Of a stretch of DNA of 64,000 bases, positions 34,601 to 46,910 are shown piece after piece. The stretch comes from Sternotherus odoratus (lineage: Eukaryota; Chordata; Testudines; Kinosternidae): contig JAVMKO010000001.1 of assembly GCA_032164245.1 (NCBI GenBank), positions 163,795,434 through 163,859,433 on the forward strand, read 5' to 3'. The position numbers were made by a program, and so were the translations under genes. The notes under the pieces were generated by a model. The model saw only the letters and a program-made list of their open reading frames with translations. It made no database searches and was not told the origin of the DNA. Position 1 is the stretch's first letter. Each line of letters opens with the position of its first letter.

Positions 34601-36500
34601 GATTTAAATCTGTGAATTCTTACAGCTTGCTGAAAGCCCCATTAATTAACTCCAGCATGGGAAGGTCTGTTTGAAGAATCAGGCCAAAGTTTGTCTACCT
34701 CGGCTCATGGTTGATAGAAAGCTCACTGAATAGTTTTTAGTAATATTTTAGCTAGGATCCAGTGCATTATCCATTAAAAGTCTGATAAGACTTTGATTGG
34801 CTGAATTATTCCTGGCATGGCAGAGAGACAAACTTGAAGGTCTAATCAGTCTTCATCTCTAGTTACAGTGGTCACATATTCCAAAAACTTGTTTTCTATT
34901 TTGAAGGATTCTGTTGGTTTAAGAATATTCCCCAAGAACTGGCCACACTGCAGGCCTGGCAATATTGCTGAAAATGGAAGAAATTTTGAAGTCTGACCAT
35001 TACTGAGGGAGCCTATAAAGGCAGAAGGAACAGCAATATTGAGAATTCTTAAAACAAAGATTACGCTTTCGTAACTCAGCCAATAAACAAAGAGTTCACA
35101 GAGGAAAATGAGAGGAAAGATTCCCACTCTCCCTCTCACCCACAAATGTCTCAGTATTACAGACTTAGGAAGTTTCTGTAGTATACAATCTAGTGCAATA
35201 GTCAAGCTTAAAACTAGCCCTGCCTACTTCTGAGTTTCCTTTGGGTATACCCAGGAACTGCTAATTCAAATTACATTAAGCTTTCAGTATGAATTATTTT
35301 TGCAACTCCCAAGGTGAATTGTTTGATTACATTAGGGACCAGTCAATTAAACTTACGGTATTTGTCTTGCAACACGGTATGTATTTCTTCCCATGTTATA
35401 TCTGCATCTCCCTCTTTCAGGTGTTGCCTGCACCTACCTCTTTCCTAGGTAGGAAATCTACCATCTAATTACCAGTCTTTGCAGCTAGCTTCGTTGATGT
35501 GTGAACAAAAAGACCCAAATTTCATGTCTAAAATGGTTAAAATATGCAAACTTTAGACCTTAATAAGATACATGGTAGTCTGCTCAATACAATAAAATTG
35601 GAGATGGACCTCAGCCACAAACTTCACTTCTTTAGATTGCCAACTCTTTGGGGGCAGGGACTGAGCCTTCATGTATCCTTATATACCACTTAGCTATACC
35701 AATTTACATGAGCTGAGGAAATTATTTGCAATGAGAGGAATAGAGGTACAGTAATAGTGTCTGGCAGTTATATAGTACTTTACATTTTAAAAGCATTGTA
35801 CAAACATTAAGTGGTTAGCAAAGTTGTGGAACAACAACACATACATGCAAAAAGGGAAATGATATAGGGAGATGGAGTACAAAAATAATTAAAGGAAGAT
35901 GAAATTTGAAACTGGTTAAAATCATACAAGTATTCACAAAGCCTCCTTATGAGGATGGGAGGACAGAAAGATGCAATAATGGAGGAAGGGAAAAATGACT
36001 GGACATCAGTGCAAATCATAGACGAAAACAAAACAGAAGTTTGAAGTCAGATTTGAAGAGAGGAAGTAAATGCTAATGCAAAATGGTATCACTCTGTTGA
36101 AGATCTGGCCCTGGGAGTGGAGGAGAGAGTTTAGACAGGGGCTGAAGAAACCATCTGAGCTGAGTTTCAGAGTGAAAACAGAGAAGAGATAAGAGGATGT
36201 GAGGTTAACCATAAAGTGCAGTAGTTCCACAGAGGGTTTCAAAAACCAAGAAGGCTACTTCAGATTAGACTTGTAGACTCACAGGCTCTCAGACTAGTGT
36301 AAATCCAGAAAAACTTCCCTGATGCCAGTAGAGTGGCTCTGAATTTACACTGGTGTCAGTGAAAACAGAATTTGACCAACGGGCCTTGTTTCTCCGATCA
36401 TTATACCTTCAGTGAATCTACTCCCAATTTACACCAGTGAAAGGAAAACCAATGGAAATGTTCTCAGAAGACAAACTCCATAGTTCCAACATTAACATGT
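31601..36500. other. Largely unique sequence
   Basis: No gene recognised, including the 119-codon minus-strand frame at 34846-35205. Small repeat scraps are present: 35635-35680 ('ctctttgggggcagggactg'), a common CORE-SINE-linked tail; 32300-32390 and 36285-36440, a short family built on 'ggtgtaaatt' dyads; and 33560-34050, a purine-rich block that may be repeat-derived. Confidence 0.4.
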
Positions 36501-36539
36501 TTAACCCTTCTTCCAGGTGGAGAACAGCAGAAGTCAGGT

Positions 36540-37200
36540 TTGGGCTCAACATATCTACGGTCTCTCTTAAAAAATAAAATAAACTGGCTTGAGCCCTTAC
36601 TCAGAAACCCTGGGAAAAACGAAAACACACCCTCTCCCTAGGTGCCCATAACACACAAAACTTACCCACTCACAAACAAGACTATGTACAAAGTAGGGTA
36701 TCTTTATTAGGGCCTTGGGAAAAATGCAGCAACAGAATATATATGCAAATAAAGAGTAATCCTCCCTTAGTAGTAACTCTGGCAGTAGCCTAACTCCATT
36801 CCCATCTTCTGGTGGGACTGTCCCATGGATAATAGCCCCTTGACTGCATCACCTCACCCACCCAGTGATCAGTGAACAGCAGTAGTCAAGTGTCCCTTTG
36901 TAGATTTGTCTCCAGTCCCAAGAGAACTGCTGGCTTGATCCCAGCTGGAGAAGCCACCACCTAACGCAGTTTAGAGATTCAGCTTTTTAAAGAGACTTTG
37001 TAGATGGTACCTCACCAGAGTCCACTTAGCTCAGCTGTGACTTTGTCACCATTCACATCAATGGGCCAGGTCTACGTAAAAAGTTAGATGGACCCAGAGA
37101 TGTTGCTCAGGGATGTGTTAACTCTGGTGATGGGAGAACCCCTCCCATCGCTGCAATGAGTGTCTATACTGAAGAGCTTCAGCAGTGCAGCCCGTGTATC
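36540..37200. repeat. Possible antisense LTR-like segment and Harbinger-type MITE fragment
   Basis: 36540-37040 contains 'tctttattagggccttggga', an antisense polyadenylation-like stretch typical of reversed LTRs, but its ends are not visible. 37062-37200 ('gggccaggtctacgtaaaaa', 'tgggagaacccctcccatcg', 'gtgtctatactgaagagctt') is part of a turtle Harbinger-like MITE. Both calls are tentative. Confidence 0.35.
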
Positions 37201-38085
37201 AACCAATGGGCATGGACAGATTTGTCTTCTCCCAGTGAGGTATGTTGCCAGGGGTGACACCCAAAGGACCAACGCGGAGATGTGCATAGAGGCAAGAAGG
37301 AAATGAGTTGATGGGTGGGTTGCGTCACGATGGGTTTTGACAGCTGTAGATAAAAGTCAGTCTTTTAAAGGGGAACATTTAACCTGCCAAAGTTGTCTCA
37401 TTATAAATACCTTGAACCATACTAGCCCTAGTTCTCCAATGGATTGAACCTTGTGTAATCATTTATACTTGTGCCAAATGAGTTCATTTCCACTTTATTA
37501 TACTCACTTTGCCTAAGTGTTATTGACTGTACAAGATGCAGGGCAGCAGAGAATCAGGCCCACAGTATATTCTACTGTACATCAAACCGCTATACATTAG
37601 ACATTAAAATTAGGGAGCTTTTGCTTTGCCAACAGGTGGAAACAATCTTTCAAATCACTCATCAGCAATCTTTATTTTATTTTGTGGTTTGTTATTTCAA
37701 GGACATTTTAAAGGCCTCTTCCAGCAACAGTTCTTCAGATGCAGTGCCTAACATTTGGAGCATAAACTCTTGTATCGAACTACTGCCATTCCCATAAGTA
37801 ACACTTGCCTCAACCTGTCTGGTTTTGTTCTTTATCAGTTCTGTGTCTTTGATCACTTTTTCTGGTGGAGGAGAAAAGCATGGTGCTGTTTAATAGCATC
37901 ATTGGTTTTCTAAGGATGGCATTCAAAATTGACAGCATACTAGTCTTCAGAAAGTGGGATCTTGCTGGGCACAAGAGTAGACTGCGGTGGTACATAGCAT
38001 AGTTTTCTAGCTTATTTTGTTTATTAACTTTGCTGTATACCTAGGCTTGGCTAAATTTTATTTCTATGTATATAATTTTAAGAGT
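37201..38085. other. Unique sequence, nothing recognised
   Basis: No support for any gene or repeat. The 108-codon frame at 37471-37797 shows no domain. Confidence 0.4.
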
Positions 38086-38099
38086 TATAAATGTTTATT

Positions 38100-38215
38100 T
38101 TAAATATTTTTTAAAATGTTATCAACTTAAATTTTCACAGTTGCACCAAAATATGAGTTTTAAGTATTTTTAAAAATCTTAATCAATTTAAATTTTCACG
38201 GTTGCCGTAACTCAT
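38100..38215 (+). repeat. Two-copy AT-rich tandem repeat, about 62-bp unit
   Basis: The motif 'ttaaattttcacagttgc' at 38128-38145 returns as 'ttaaattttcacggttgc' near 38187, each preceded by a run of 'atttttaaaaat' type and linked by 'tatgagttttaagt'. I recall this unit as part of a dispersed turtle repeat. Confidence 0.55.
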
Positions 38216-40080
38216 AGGGGTGGTAATACAATGATTATTTAATAACAGTAGATGTTGTGATTCAAATATTTACAGCGTCATAACCATTGCAACACAAATT
38301 GTTAACATCACATATCAAAATATACAAAGTAAATATCCTGAAATCAAACTCTACTAAGCTCTCAAGCAGCACTATTCTTATTTTGCACATCTGTAAATTT
38401 ATATTATTGATAGAAATATTTGTTCATCAGCTTGTGTGTGTACAGAGAAATAAACCTTTACTGATAACAATTGAATCCTCCCAAGTTTATGTATGCCTTA
38501 TTAAAGATGTGTCAGAATACATTAAATGAAGTACGAGATTATAGATAGAGGCATACAGCTGTAAAATGGCTGACTTTCCTTTAAAAAGGAATAGGGAAGG
38601 TAACATATACCTAGTCTTTCTTTTCCGTTATCACTGCGGACATTGCACAATTACATCACTGATCAACAGAAGATACATTTTCCCTCATGGGAAAAATAAA
38701 GGAAAGGAACAATTCCTCTATAAAGCGTTACACAGTGTATGAGTTCTCAGTGTCATGCGGTTCATGGATTTGGCTGAGATTCTAGAACAACCTGTACAAC
38801 TTGTGAGCTGGGGATCAGGGGATTGTATGCAGCCAGTCACCTCTTTTTGCAATGTTATCCCCTTTTTTATTTTGAATTAGTAACTTGCATCCCAGACCAA
38901 GTAAGGGACAGCACCTAGCTGTGTTTCCCTAGTAGCGGGACAGTAAATACATTCTGATTGAATCAAAATGTAGTCGCTGCTTCATGTGTTCCATGAAAGA
39001 AGTAAGCTGCACCAGCCCTTATCTGGAGAAGCATATTTCCCCCTCTTTGCTGGCTCAGAGCATAACCTGCTGTCTGCCCCTGCCTGCCTACTCACCTCTC
39101 ACCTGTATGAGAGAGGCAATCCTAGTTGTTCTCCCCTGACCTGCCACACAGGTTCTGGTAGTGAGGGGAGCCTATGCAGAGGTATAAATGTTAAATCTAA
39201 CACCCAATTTCTACCTTGTGTAAATATACAGTGAGGCTCATCACTGAGCCCTGTGCAAGAGATTGAGCTTAGTTCTAGTTGAGTACTTGGAAACTCTTGG
39301 GAAAAGAGCTTTCACTGGGATATAAACCACACACAAAAGAAAGAAACCAGAACATTTAAATAAGGATGTGTCTTAGATCAAAATTGTGTAGGTCGGCAGC
39401 ACTGAGGAGATGGTGTGTAAGTGTGTCCTCAATAAAAGCGTTTTTGTTTATTTTTCTAATCCTCCGTATCTCAGATATTTTGCTTTCATTGTAAGTTTTC
39501 GCTCTCTATTATATTTCTCTCTCCTCTCTGCTCATTTCTCTACTACACTGCTTCTTTCTTTCACTTTACATTTTTTTCCCTGCCACTCCCATCAACTCTT
39601 TTCTTATTTCTCCTGCTGGTGCTTTCTCTGCTCAACAATCCCTTCTTCCCTCTCTATTTTTCCTATTGATTCTGCTACACTGGGAATATCACAGGGAATA
39701 TCACAGGGATACCTTGTTTTCCAAAATATTCTGACACTGCTATTGTTGAAATCAATAGCAAAGCTTCCATTCACTCCCCTGGGAGCAGGACTGGATCCTA
39801 AATATTTGCTGAATGCCAGATGGTGGGAGATTGAGAGTCCAGAGGTGGTCTCTTTACATCAGACTTTTCAGGATCAAATGTGGGGCTCTAATTTAAAATC
39901 AAATCATATGCTTTCTCCAAGATATTAGCTTTCACAGTAAAATAATCTGCATAGTTTATATAGCACAAAAATGCTTTTGTGATGATGTGGAAACGTATAT
40001 ACAACTTATGAATTCTGATTGATTTTATGAAATTGCTGTGTCATTGAATGCCTAAACACATGTGTAATCTGTCATCTGTT
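38216..40080. other. Unique sequence with a pyrimidine-rich block
   Basis: 39480-39680 is strongly T/C-rich, and that alone explains the 172-codon frame starting at 39410. A short tandem 'gggaatatcaca' occurs near 39690-39712. No gene recognised. Confidence 0.4.
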
Positions 40081-40084
40081 ATCA

Positions 40085-40905
40085 GACGGTGTTACAGAAA
40101 ATGGAGTGTTGTTAAACCTTGGCGGTTGCCTATTCCAATGGGAGCACCAGAGGACAAGTGTTGACTGAAGCTAGGAGAACCAGTTTCCTCCAACTTTTCT
40201 GCAGGATTGGGGTGTGAAGGAGCAGAATTTCCTCAGAAGCTGAACAAAAAGAGGTGTTAGTCGTGGGTCTTAAAAACCATAGAGACTCAGGAGAAGACTC
40301 AGAAGAAGGACTCATTCAGTGAATAACAGGCATAGGCTTTTGGAAGCAGAGGGAACATCTTTGATGAAGTGACCAGACAAGGTCAAAGGAAGCCAGCTGA
40401 TAGAGACAGGAGGAGTGGACTCCATGAATTGGAAGAGAAGCCTGATCTGGAGGAGTGAAGTTCCAGAAAGGGGACTTAGAACTCCAAAAAGACACTAGCC
40501 CAGTTCCTGAAGAACATTCCAAAGTAGTAAAGAAAAGTGAGGGAGGAAATGGTATTTAAGTGTTTTGTTGTTGTGTTGATCTGTATACTTCTTGTGCTAT
40601 CTAAAGTAAAGAGTGATTGGTATTGGAACCCTTTGCAAAGCATATGTCTGTTTCCACCATCACATGTCCATAAAGAGGCAAACAGCAACCCCGAGTGTGC
40701 ACAAGGTGGAATGCTGGAAAAGGGTGTGCTAACTTAGTATTGAGGAATTTGGTGAAGCCATCACTAGTCACAAAGCTTAGGCAGTTGAACGGTGGGGTCA
40801 CAGCTCTCAAAAGGCAGTGCACGACAAAGGAACTGTGCCCTGAGAGTGTTCCAAACCAGAACAAAGATTTTTTTGACAGGTTGGCATTTCCCATGGAATA
40901 GAAAT
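40085..40905. repeat. Possible LTR-like segment
   Basis: Purine-rich sequence followed by 'ctatctaaagtaaagagtga' and 'gtattgaggaatttggtgaa' has the texture of an LTR U3-R-U5, but no TG...CA ends or target duplication could be fixed. Overlapping frames on both strands show no domains. Confidence 0.25.
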
Positions 40906-43820
40906 GGGTGAGATTTTCAATCTTAGTACAGTTTGCCATTGCAGTACTAACTCTTCTATTATATTTTATAATAGGGGTGAGTGAACCCAATGGAGTTGTA
41001 TAATCTCTGTTTCTCACAGAACTAGTTTGACTTTGTGAACAATTTTATTCCCTGTAATTTAAATCCATGTTCTTCTAAAAAAATGTAAATGAATGACAAA
41101 ACAACAATCTGTTTTCCACCTTAAAGGAAGTCTGCTCGATGAATTAGGGACAGAAGAACCCCCTGGATGCTAGGCTAGCATAGTCAATACCCAACATATG
41201 CCTTATATTTAATTTCCCATTAGGTCCTTTTTCTGTCTGCTCCTTCAAAGAAACAAAAAAAATATCATCCTGTTTATTTTTTCCTGGCTCTACTTGCCAC
41301 CCTAAAGTTTCACTGAATTATTTTCTCTCTTTCTCCTCTGCTGTGTTCTTTTTCCATACAGGCTCCCCTTCTCAGAATGGAAACACAGGGATATTCCAAG
41401 TTCAAGCTGAACTTCCAAAACCCACAGCATTTGAGTGAATTTGCCAATTCCTAGTTTTACACAAATCATAGGGCAAACCCAGTCCTTCTTTCCCTAAAAG
41501 TGATACCAATCAATAGAGAGCAGAACTGGGGGAAGTTCTGTTATGCGAGGTTTGGGGGAGATGCAGAGACCCTGGTCTGGGGTTCTGCACTCCCTGAACA
41601 CTGCAAAGCTGTGACTCATGGGGACCCCAACCTAGTTGCAGTCAGATCATAATGGCCATGAGGTGGACTTATAGGGAGGGTAAACACTATTGGTGGATCA
41701 ATAACCATGTGGTCAAAACACACCCAGTAGAGGAGGAATGGAAGCTATAGGCAGCATTTTCAGCCTTAGTTCAGCTCTGGACCTGGGAGAAGGATTTTTT
41801 TCCCTTTGACCATGGAAGAACTCACCTATACTAAGCCTGATACTCGGGACTGACACAGGTTCACAACCAGCAGGATTTGTCCAGCTGTGGTTTGTCAGTG
41901 ATTCTCATTTTCCTTTAGAAGAACCTTCCATTTAATCCTCATCCTCTCTCTTGAGACTCCTGTATTCTGCCACTCAGTGCCACCCACGGTGTGAATATCT
42001 TCCCACTAGAAACTGAACTAAGACTGCCAATTCATTTTACATCAGCCATTGACCTACCATTAGTTGATAATGATTTTCATACCAAAGTGACCTAGAGGTG
42101 AAAGACTCTATATCCAATAACCAATCCACTTTCTCCTGCGAGGCATACATTTCAATGCTTTCAGAAAGAAGAGCTTTGACAATTTTAGATTACCAAGTGC
42201 AGTTTCACGAAATCCCACTCTCTTTATCACAAGCTGAATTTCAGCCTCCAGTCCCTTGATTTCCAAGCACATATCAAGTAAATGATCAGAAGTCAAGAAC
42301 ATAGGCTTCAATTATTTCATTTTATGGAAGTTAAAAAGGTTCTTGTAAATGACTGATGCAAATACTGGAAACCCGGTTAAAACAACTGGATAACAGATGG
42401 CAAAGGAAAGTGGTTTACAGGAAAGTGTTACAGAGTAGAAGATCATTTACAAGAAGCAATTATACAAACAGCCTTAGGCATCCAACATCCCATAAAAGGG
42501 TGGCTGGGGTGGAAACACAATTTCAAATGTAGATTTTTGTGCTTGAACAAAAATAAAATCTTTAATGTTTAAAATTTTCCATTTCCACTTCTCCTCCCCA
42601 CGTCTCTATTTCCCTGTCTTACAGAGAGCATTCACATTTCACACTCTGTACAACTAACGAGGCTGGCTAGATAAGCATGCCATACAATAAAACCCCCCAA
42701 AAGAACATTTTCCCCCCACTCTGTATGGGTCTTATTTCCCTTGGGGTTAAGGATCACTTAAAGACCAAGAAATATGATGCCTCACTTGTAAATGTAAACA
42801 GTACAGATTAAACCACTAGGGTAATGATATACTTTCTTTGGTATCATGATAGAGGGCAGCTGAGCTGCCTGACTCAGATATTTAAGGTAACATTTTTCTG
42901 GTTTTCTTTTTACCATTTCAAGCATTTTCCACCCTTCAACTTGAACCTTTTGGGGGGGGGGGTGCAGACAGATAATGGTAATGCTATTTTCCTGCAGGAT
43001 CTCTACAAAGTGTTGAGCTCATAAAATTATGACAATGAGCAATGAGCACAATAATAATTGTGGTCTTTAGATTCTTCTGGAAGAAACATCTGGTAAGAGA
43101 AACAAAGATGTGACATGTGACTGTCAGTAAGAGTTCCCTCTACATTCTTTTATTAATGAAATCTTGCAGCATGACAGAGACAGAACACTCACTGGAAATT
43201 TTTGGCACCCACAGAATTTCATTGAGTTCTGCAATGCTACTTCAGAATAATACCTGACAGATCCTACAGGTAGACCTAGTATTACTGTAAGACAAACACA
43301 GTCTAATTGGCTAGTACTTCACATAGTTCCTTCAACTTCCCAACCATCCCCCCAAATCAAAGCATAAGGAACAGTAACTCAGTAGCTATGAAAGGAGTAC
43401 TAACACTTGGAGGCCTTTTTCTTTCTACTGATATGTCATGTTGCCATTCTGTCTGTCATATATGTACAGCATATGGGTACCTGATGCAGCATTAGTACAC
43501 TAGAACTGCCAGATTCTCAGCCCCACTATTACTCAAAGGGTCCACAGTGCCGGTTTAAGTGGCTTCTGGAAGCTTCTTCCAGCCTGGAGGAATCCCCAAG
43601 TGGCGTAGGGATGTTGTGTAGAGGCTCCTTTGCTACTCTGCTCTAGGTTCCTCCCCTGGGTGATGTCCAGGGCAAGGGAGCATGGCCAGGGTGCCTCTTT
43701 GCCTTGGCAATTCCTAGGTCCTGGAACAGCTTTATAGAGACACAAGCAGATGAGGTAGCCTAGAACAGCCTCAGGGCTGGAGGCTAGCAGTCAGGGGAGG
43801 GTAAAGAAAACGAGGAATAC
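40906..43820. other. Unique sequence
   Basis: No repeats or exons recognised with confidence. A G-run at 42952-42962 is a simple homopolymer. Confidence 0.35.
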
Positions 43821-43824
43821 TTTA

Positions 43825-43890
43825 CGGATACAGACTAACACGGCTGCTAATCAGACTGCTAATCAGACTAACACGGCTGCTAATCTTAAA
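43825..43890 (+). mobile_element. Penelope-like tail scrap with local duplication
   Basis: 'Ggatacagactaacacggct' at 43827-43846 is the extreme 3' end of a turtle Penelope-like family. A second 'cagactaacacggctgctaa' follows at about 43864, and 'ctgctaatcaga' is also repeated, showing a small local tandem duplication. Confidence 0.55.
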
Positions 43891-44369
43891 CCTGTCACGA
43901 GGGGAGAGTAAGGTAATAAAATCACCTTATCCTCCAGTCTGCACCACACACATCTCAGACATGGTCCAGGATCAAGCTTACAGAGCTCTAAACCCTTAAT
44001 AAGATGGTGTTGGGCACAGTTTATAGCACACGGACCAGATTCTGATCTCATGTACACCAATTTACATCCAGATTAACATTATTGATTTCAGTGGTAGTCT
44101 TTGGATTTACATTACTTTAACTGAAATTGGATGACCTGATTATTACACTAGCATTTGTGAAATCAGAGGCAGAATTGCTATCAGGCCAATAATGTATCTC
44201 ACAGCTTGGTACCAGATACAACTTCCTAAATCTGAGTTTTTAGACTTATGTGTACTCGAAGTATAGATTGCAATACCTCAACAAGAATTACTATATAGTG
44301 ATGTAATCTCTTCAAGTCTATTGTGAATGTCTTACTGCACCGTGAGTGTTTAGAACTAAAGGAAAAATA

Positions 44370-44640
44370 AGTGATGTTTCAGTTTGCTGGCGTAACTGGA
44401 AAAAAATGTTTTTGGTCAAATGAAACATGAATTCCAAGCTTTCATTTCAAAAATGTCAAACAAAATGTTTCAATTTTTTTCAGAATTTTGTTTTCAAACT
44501 GAATCAATTTGGTGAATTCAACACAAATTCACAAGATGTCTCAGTTGACCCAAATATGCATTTTTTTTTACCAACAAATAAATAAATAAATCCTTCTCCT
44601 GAAAAATTTCACCAAACTCTATTTATAACACAAAACATTT
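44370..44640. repeat. Copy of the AT-rich 'gaaatgtttt' repeat family
   Basis: Carries 'tttggtcaaatgaaacatga', 'caaacaaaatgtttcaattt' and 'aatttcaccaaactctattt', as in the other copies (14800, 31130, 62520). Confidence 0.45.
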
Positions 44641-44685
44641 TTGACTGTCAAGATCAGCCTCATTAAAAGGTCACACCATGCCACA

Positions 44686-45410
44686 TGTAACTTTCTGCCC
44701 GTCAGAGTCAGCAGTAACAAGGGCGGGGTTCAGTATCTAGGGGTTCCATTCCAACAACACAATTCAAAACCAGCTTGAACCCCCACCCAATGACCTGGAA
44801 CAACCACATACCACCCCTCTGGGTGCCTCTAAGAGGCAATGCTTCCCCTCTCGCAAGCACAGAGTCAGAGTGTACCAAAAGCCTTTTAATAACAGAGAGA
44901 AACAATATGGCATTATGTTGGGGAAACACCACAAACAGGATTCATGAAACAAACCATGAACCAGAAGATCCACCCTGCCCCACAAGCACATGGGCTGTGT
45001 CCTTTCCCTTTGGTTCTTGAGTCTCACAATCCCAAAAGTCCCCAAAGTCCCACAAAGTCCCACAAAGTCCCAAAAGTCCAGCAACCCCAAGGTCTCTGTC
45101 CCTGGTCAGTGCAGCTCCATAGTTCAAAAGTTCATCTGCTGGTTTTTCCCCCCAGCCTGTGTGAAAATGGTGGTGGGGAAGTAAAGGGGCACCTTACATG
45201 GCCCAAGGCTGACTGCCCCGCCTCTTCATGGGGTTCTGCTCCAGCCTTCACAGCAAGCCACTCTGCTCTGCCAGCCATCCCACGAGTTGCTCCACCAGCT
45301 GCTCCACTCCACCCATTGTCCCGTGAGCTGTTCCCACCATCCCACAAACTGCACTGCTCACCAACCACACAGCAATATATCTTCACCTCTCCCCCCACAA
45401 CTACTTAACA
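44686..45410 (-). mobile_element. Solo LTR in antisense orientation
   Basis: On the minus strand it begins 'tgttaagtagttg' (45410) and ends 'cagaaagttaca' (44686), with TG...CA ends. The polyadenylation region 'ttattaaaaggcttttgg' is at 44877-44894 in reverse. A short tandem of 'gtgggactttgtggg' units lies at about 45035-45075. The sequence matches a turtle LTR I recall. The flanks 'ccaca' and 'cagca' agree in only 3 of 5 bases, so the target duplication is poor. No internal region is present. Confidence 0.7.
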
Positions 45411-46050
45411 CAGCATGCAGTGATTTCAGTCCTTAAGTAATTTCAGGGGAGCCTCAGTGCAGGTGCACCATAGGGACAAAGTGAATTCAGCTCAGCAGTC
45501 TGAAACTAGATTCTTAATGGAATAAAAAATTAACTCCAATATTCCAAAATGAAGATGTATTTAGCTCCCCACTGAACCCATGCCCCTTGCCTAGTGAGTG
45601 CTACTTAGGTGATGGTGAGTCCCTCCATCGTAACAAAAATGCAAGTATTTTTTGCATTCCATCAAAAATGTATTTTTTGCAAAAATGCAAGTATTTTTTG
45701 TATTTTGCACGAATACACGATTACAGTTTAATGAACACATTTTGCATGATAAAACAGCTGTTCAGCGTGCAACCTGCCCATCTCTACAAACTCAACCTGG
45801 GCTAGGAGGACCAAGCCAGGCTCCTTCCTTCTCACACATCCCCACCAGCAATAAAAGACAAAATTTGCTCTCTCTGAAACCAGGACAATTTCATTGCATG
45901 GTAGGGGTACAAACAGGTATATTTCACCTATTGCATAGGAAGGAACAGATTCCTGCCCTTTTTCTTATGGTTTTAGCTATGCTAGCTCTGCAGGCCTAAC
46001 AGGAGGGAAACAGTAAAAAATAATTTTTGCCACTTCCCACACCCCCTTTC
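45411..46050. repeat. Mostly unique; short tandem and dispersed-repeat scrap
   Basis: 45640-45700 contains 'aaaaatgcaagtattttttg' twice with a related unit between. 45710-45790 ('tgaacacattttgcatgata', 'gttcagcgtgcaacctgccc') looks like the end of a dispersed turtle repeat. Confidence 0.4.
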
Positions 46051-46054
46051 TAGC

Positions 46055-46200
46055 AATTAAACTATAATAAAACACTATAATAAAACATGTCATATATAAA
46101 CATGTCATATATAAACATGTCATATAATAAAACATGTCATATATAAACATGTCATATATAATAAACTATAATAAAACACTATAATAAAACATGTCACAAA
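46055..46200. repeat. AT-rich tandem array with mirrored layout
   Basis: Units 'actataataaaac' and 'atgtcatatataaac' alternate. The outer blocks ('actataataaaacactataa') occur at both ends (about 46062-46086 and 46165-46189), with several 'catgtcatatataaa' copies in between. Low complexity, no gene. Confidence 0.85.
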
Positions 46201-46789
46201 GTTGTGCCAATTCCTCACCATATTCGCTTGCTTGTATGCCATCGTCCTGACCCTTACCTATTGGTCCACATGGTGTCCCTTAGAATATGACTTCACTGCA
46301 GCATTGACTCAAGCATTGGCTTTGGTGTTGCCCCAAACATCCCTCCTGTCTGCACATAAACCCCTTTCACCAACTTTTGATGGTCCTTTAAACCAGAGTT
46401 AGCTGACCCAGCTGAGCATATGAATTAGAACTTGGGCTTCACTTTCCCTCACTCTGACAACCTGCCCATTTCGCAGTGGGGAGCCAGGATAAAAACACTT
46501 GAGTGCCGATAGTCCTCCAATGCCTTCCCACAAGTCCCCCCACCTATGTGCCCACAAAGACGGATACATTCTTCTACAATGCACTGGCAAAAAAAATCAT
46601 AGAGAATCTCAGCTCACTGCAGCACAAAGAACCACAGGTTGTCCCCAGAAGTCCTAATACTTCATACAGCACCAGCATGGACAGTAACTCTGTGACTCCG
46701 AGATGGCTTTGCAGTGTAGCTGCTCACACCCAAGCTGGGCTAGGCTAACCTGGGTGCTGGTCACCTGACTTAACTCTGCTGTGAAGACA

Positions 46790-46910
46790 TTTCCTTAGAG
46801 TGTAGGCCCTGCAGGGCAGGGATCATTTGATCTATGTTCGTATAGAACCCAGCACAATGGGACTCCATCTCCAGCGGGGACTTTGGGGGGCACTACCATA
46901 ATATAAATGT
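46790..46910 (+). repeat. CORE-SINE-linked tail
   Basis: 'Gccctgcagggcagggatca', 'gaacccagcacaatgggact' and 'ccataatataaat' follow in the order of a widespread amniote repeat tail. The interval 46911-48000 shows nothing I recognise. Confidence 0.45.

Noticed and set aside
39410..39928. 172-codon plus-strand frame rich in F, L and S
   Set aside because: It covers a T/C-rich stretch; hydrophobic composition follows from the pyrimidines and no domain or start context supports it.
42950..42965. G-run as a regulatory quadruplex
   Set aside because: A single homopolymer run without the spaced runs needed for a stable quadruplex.
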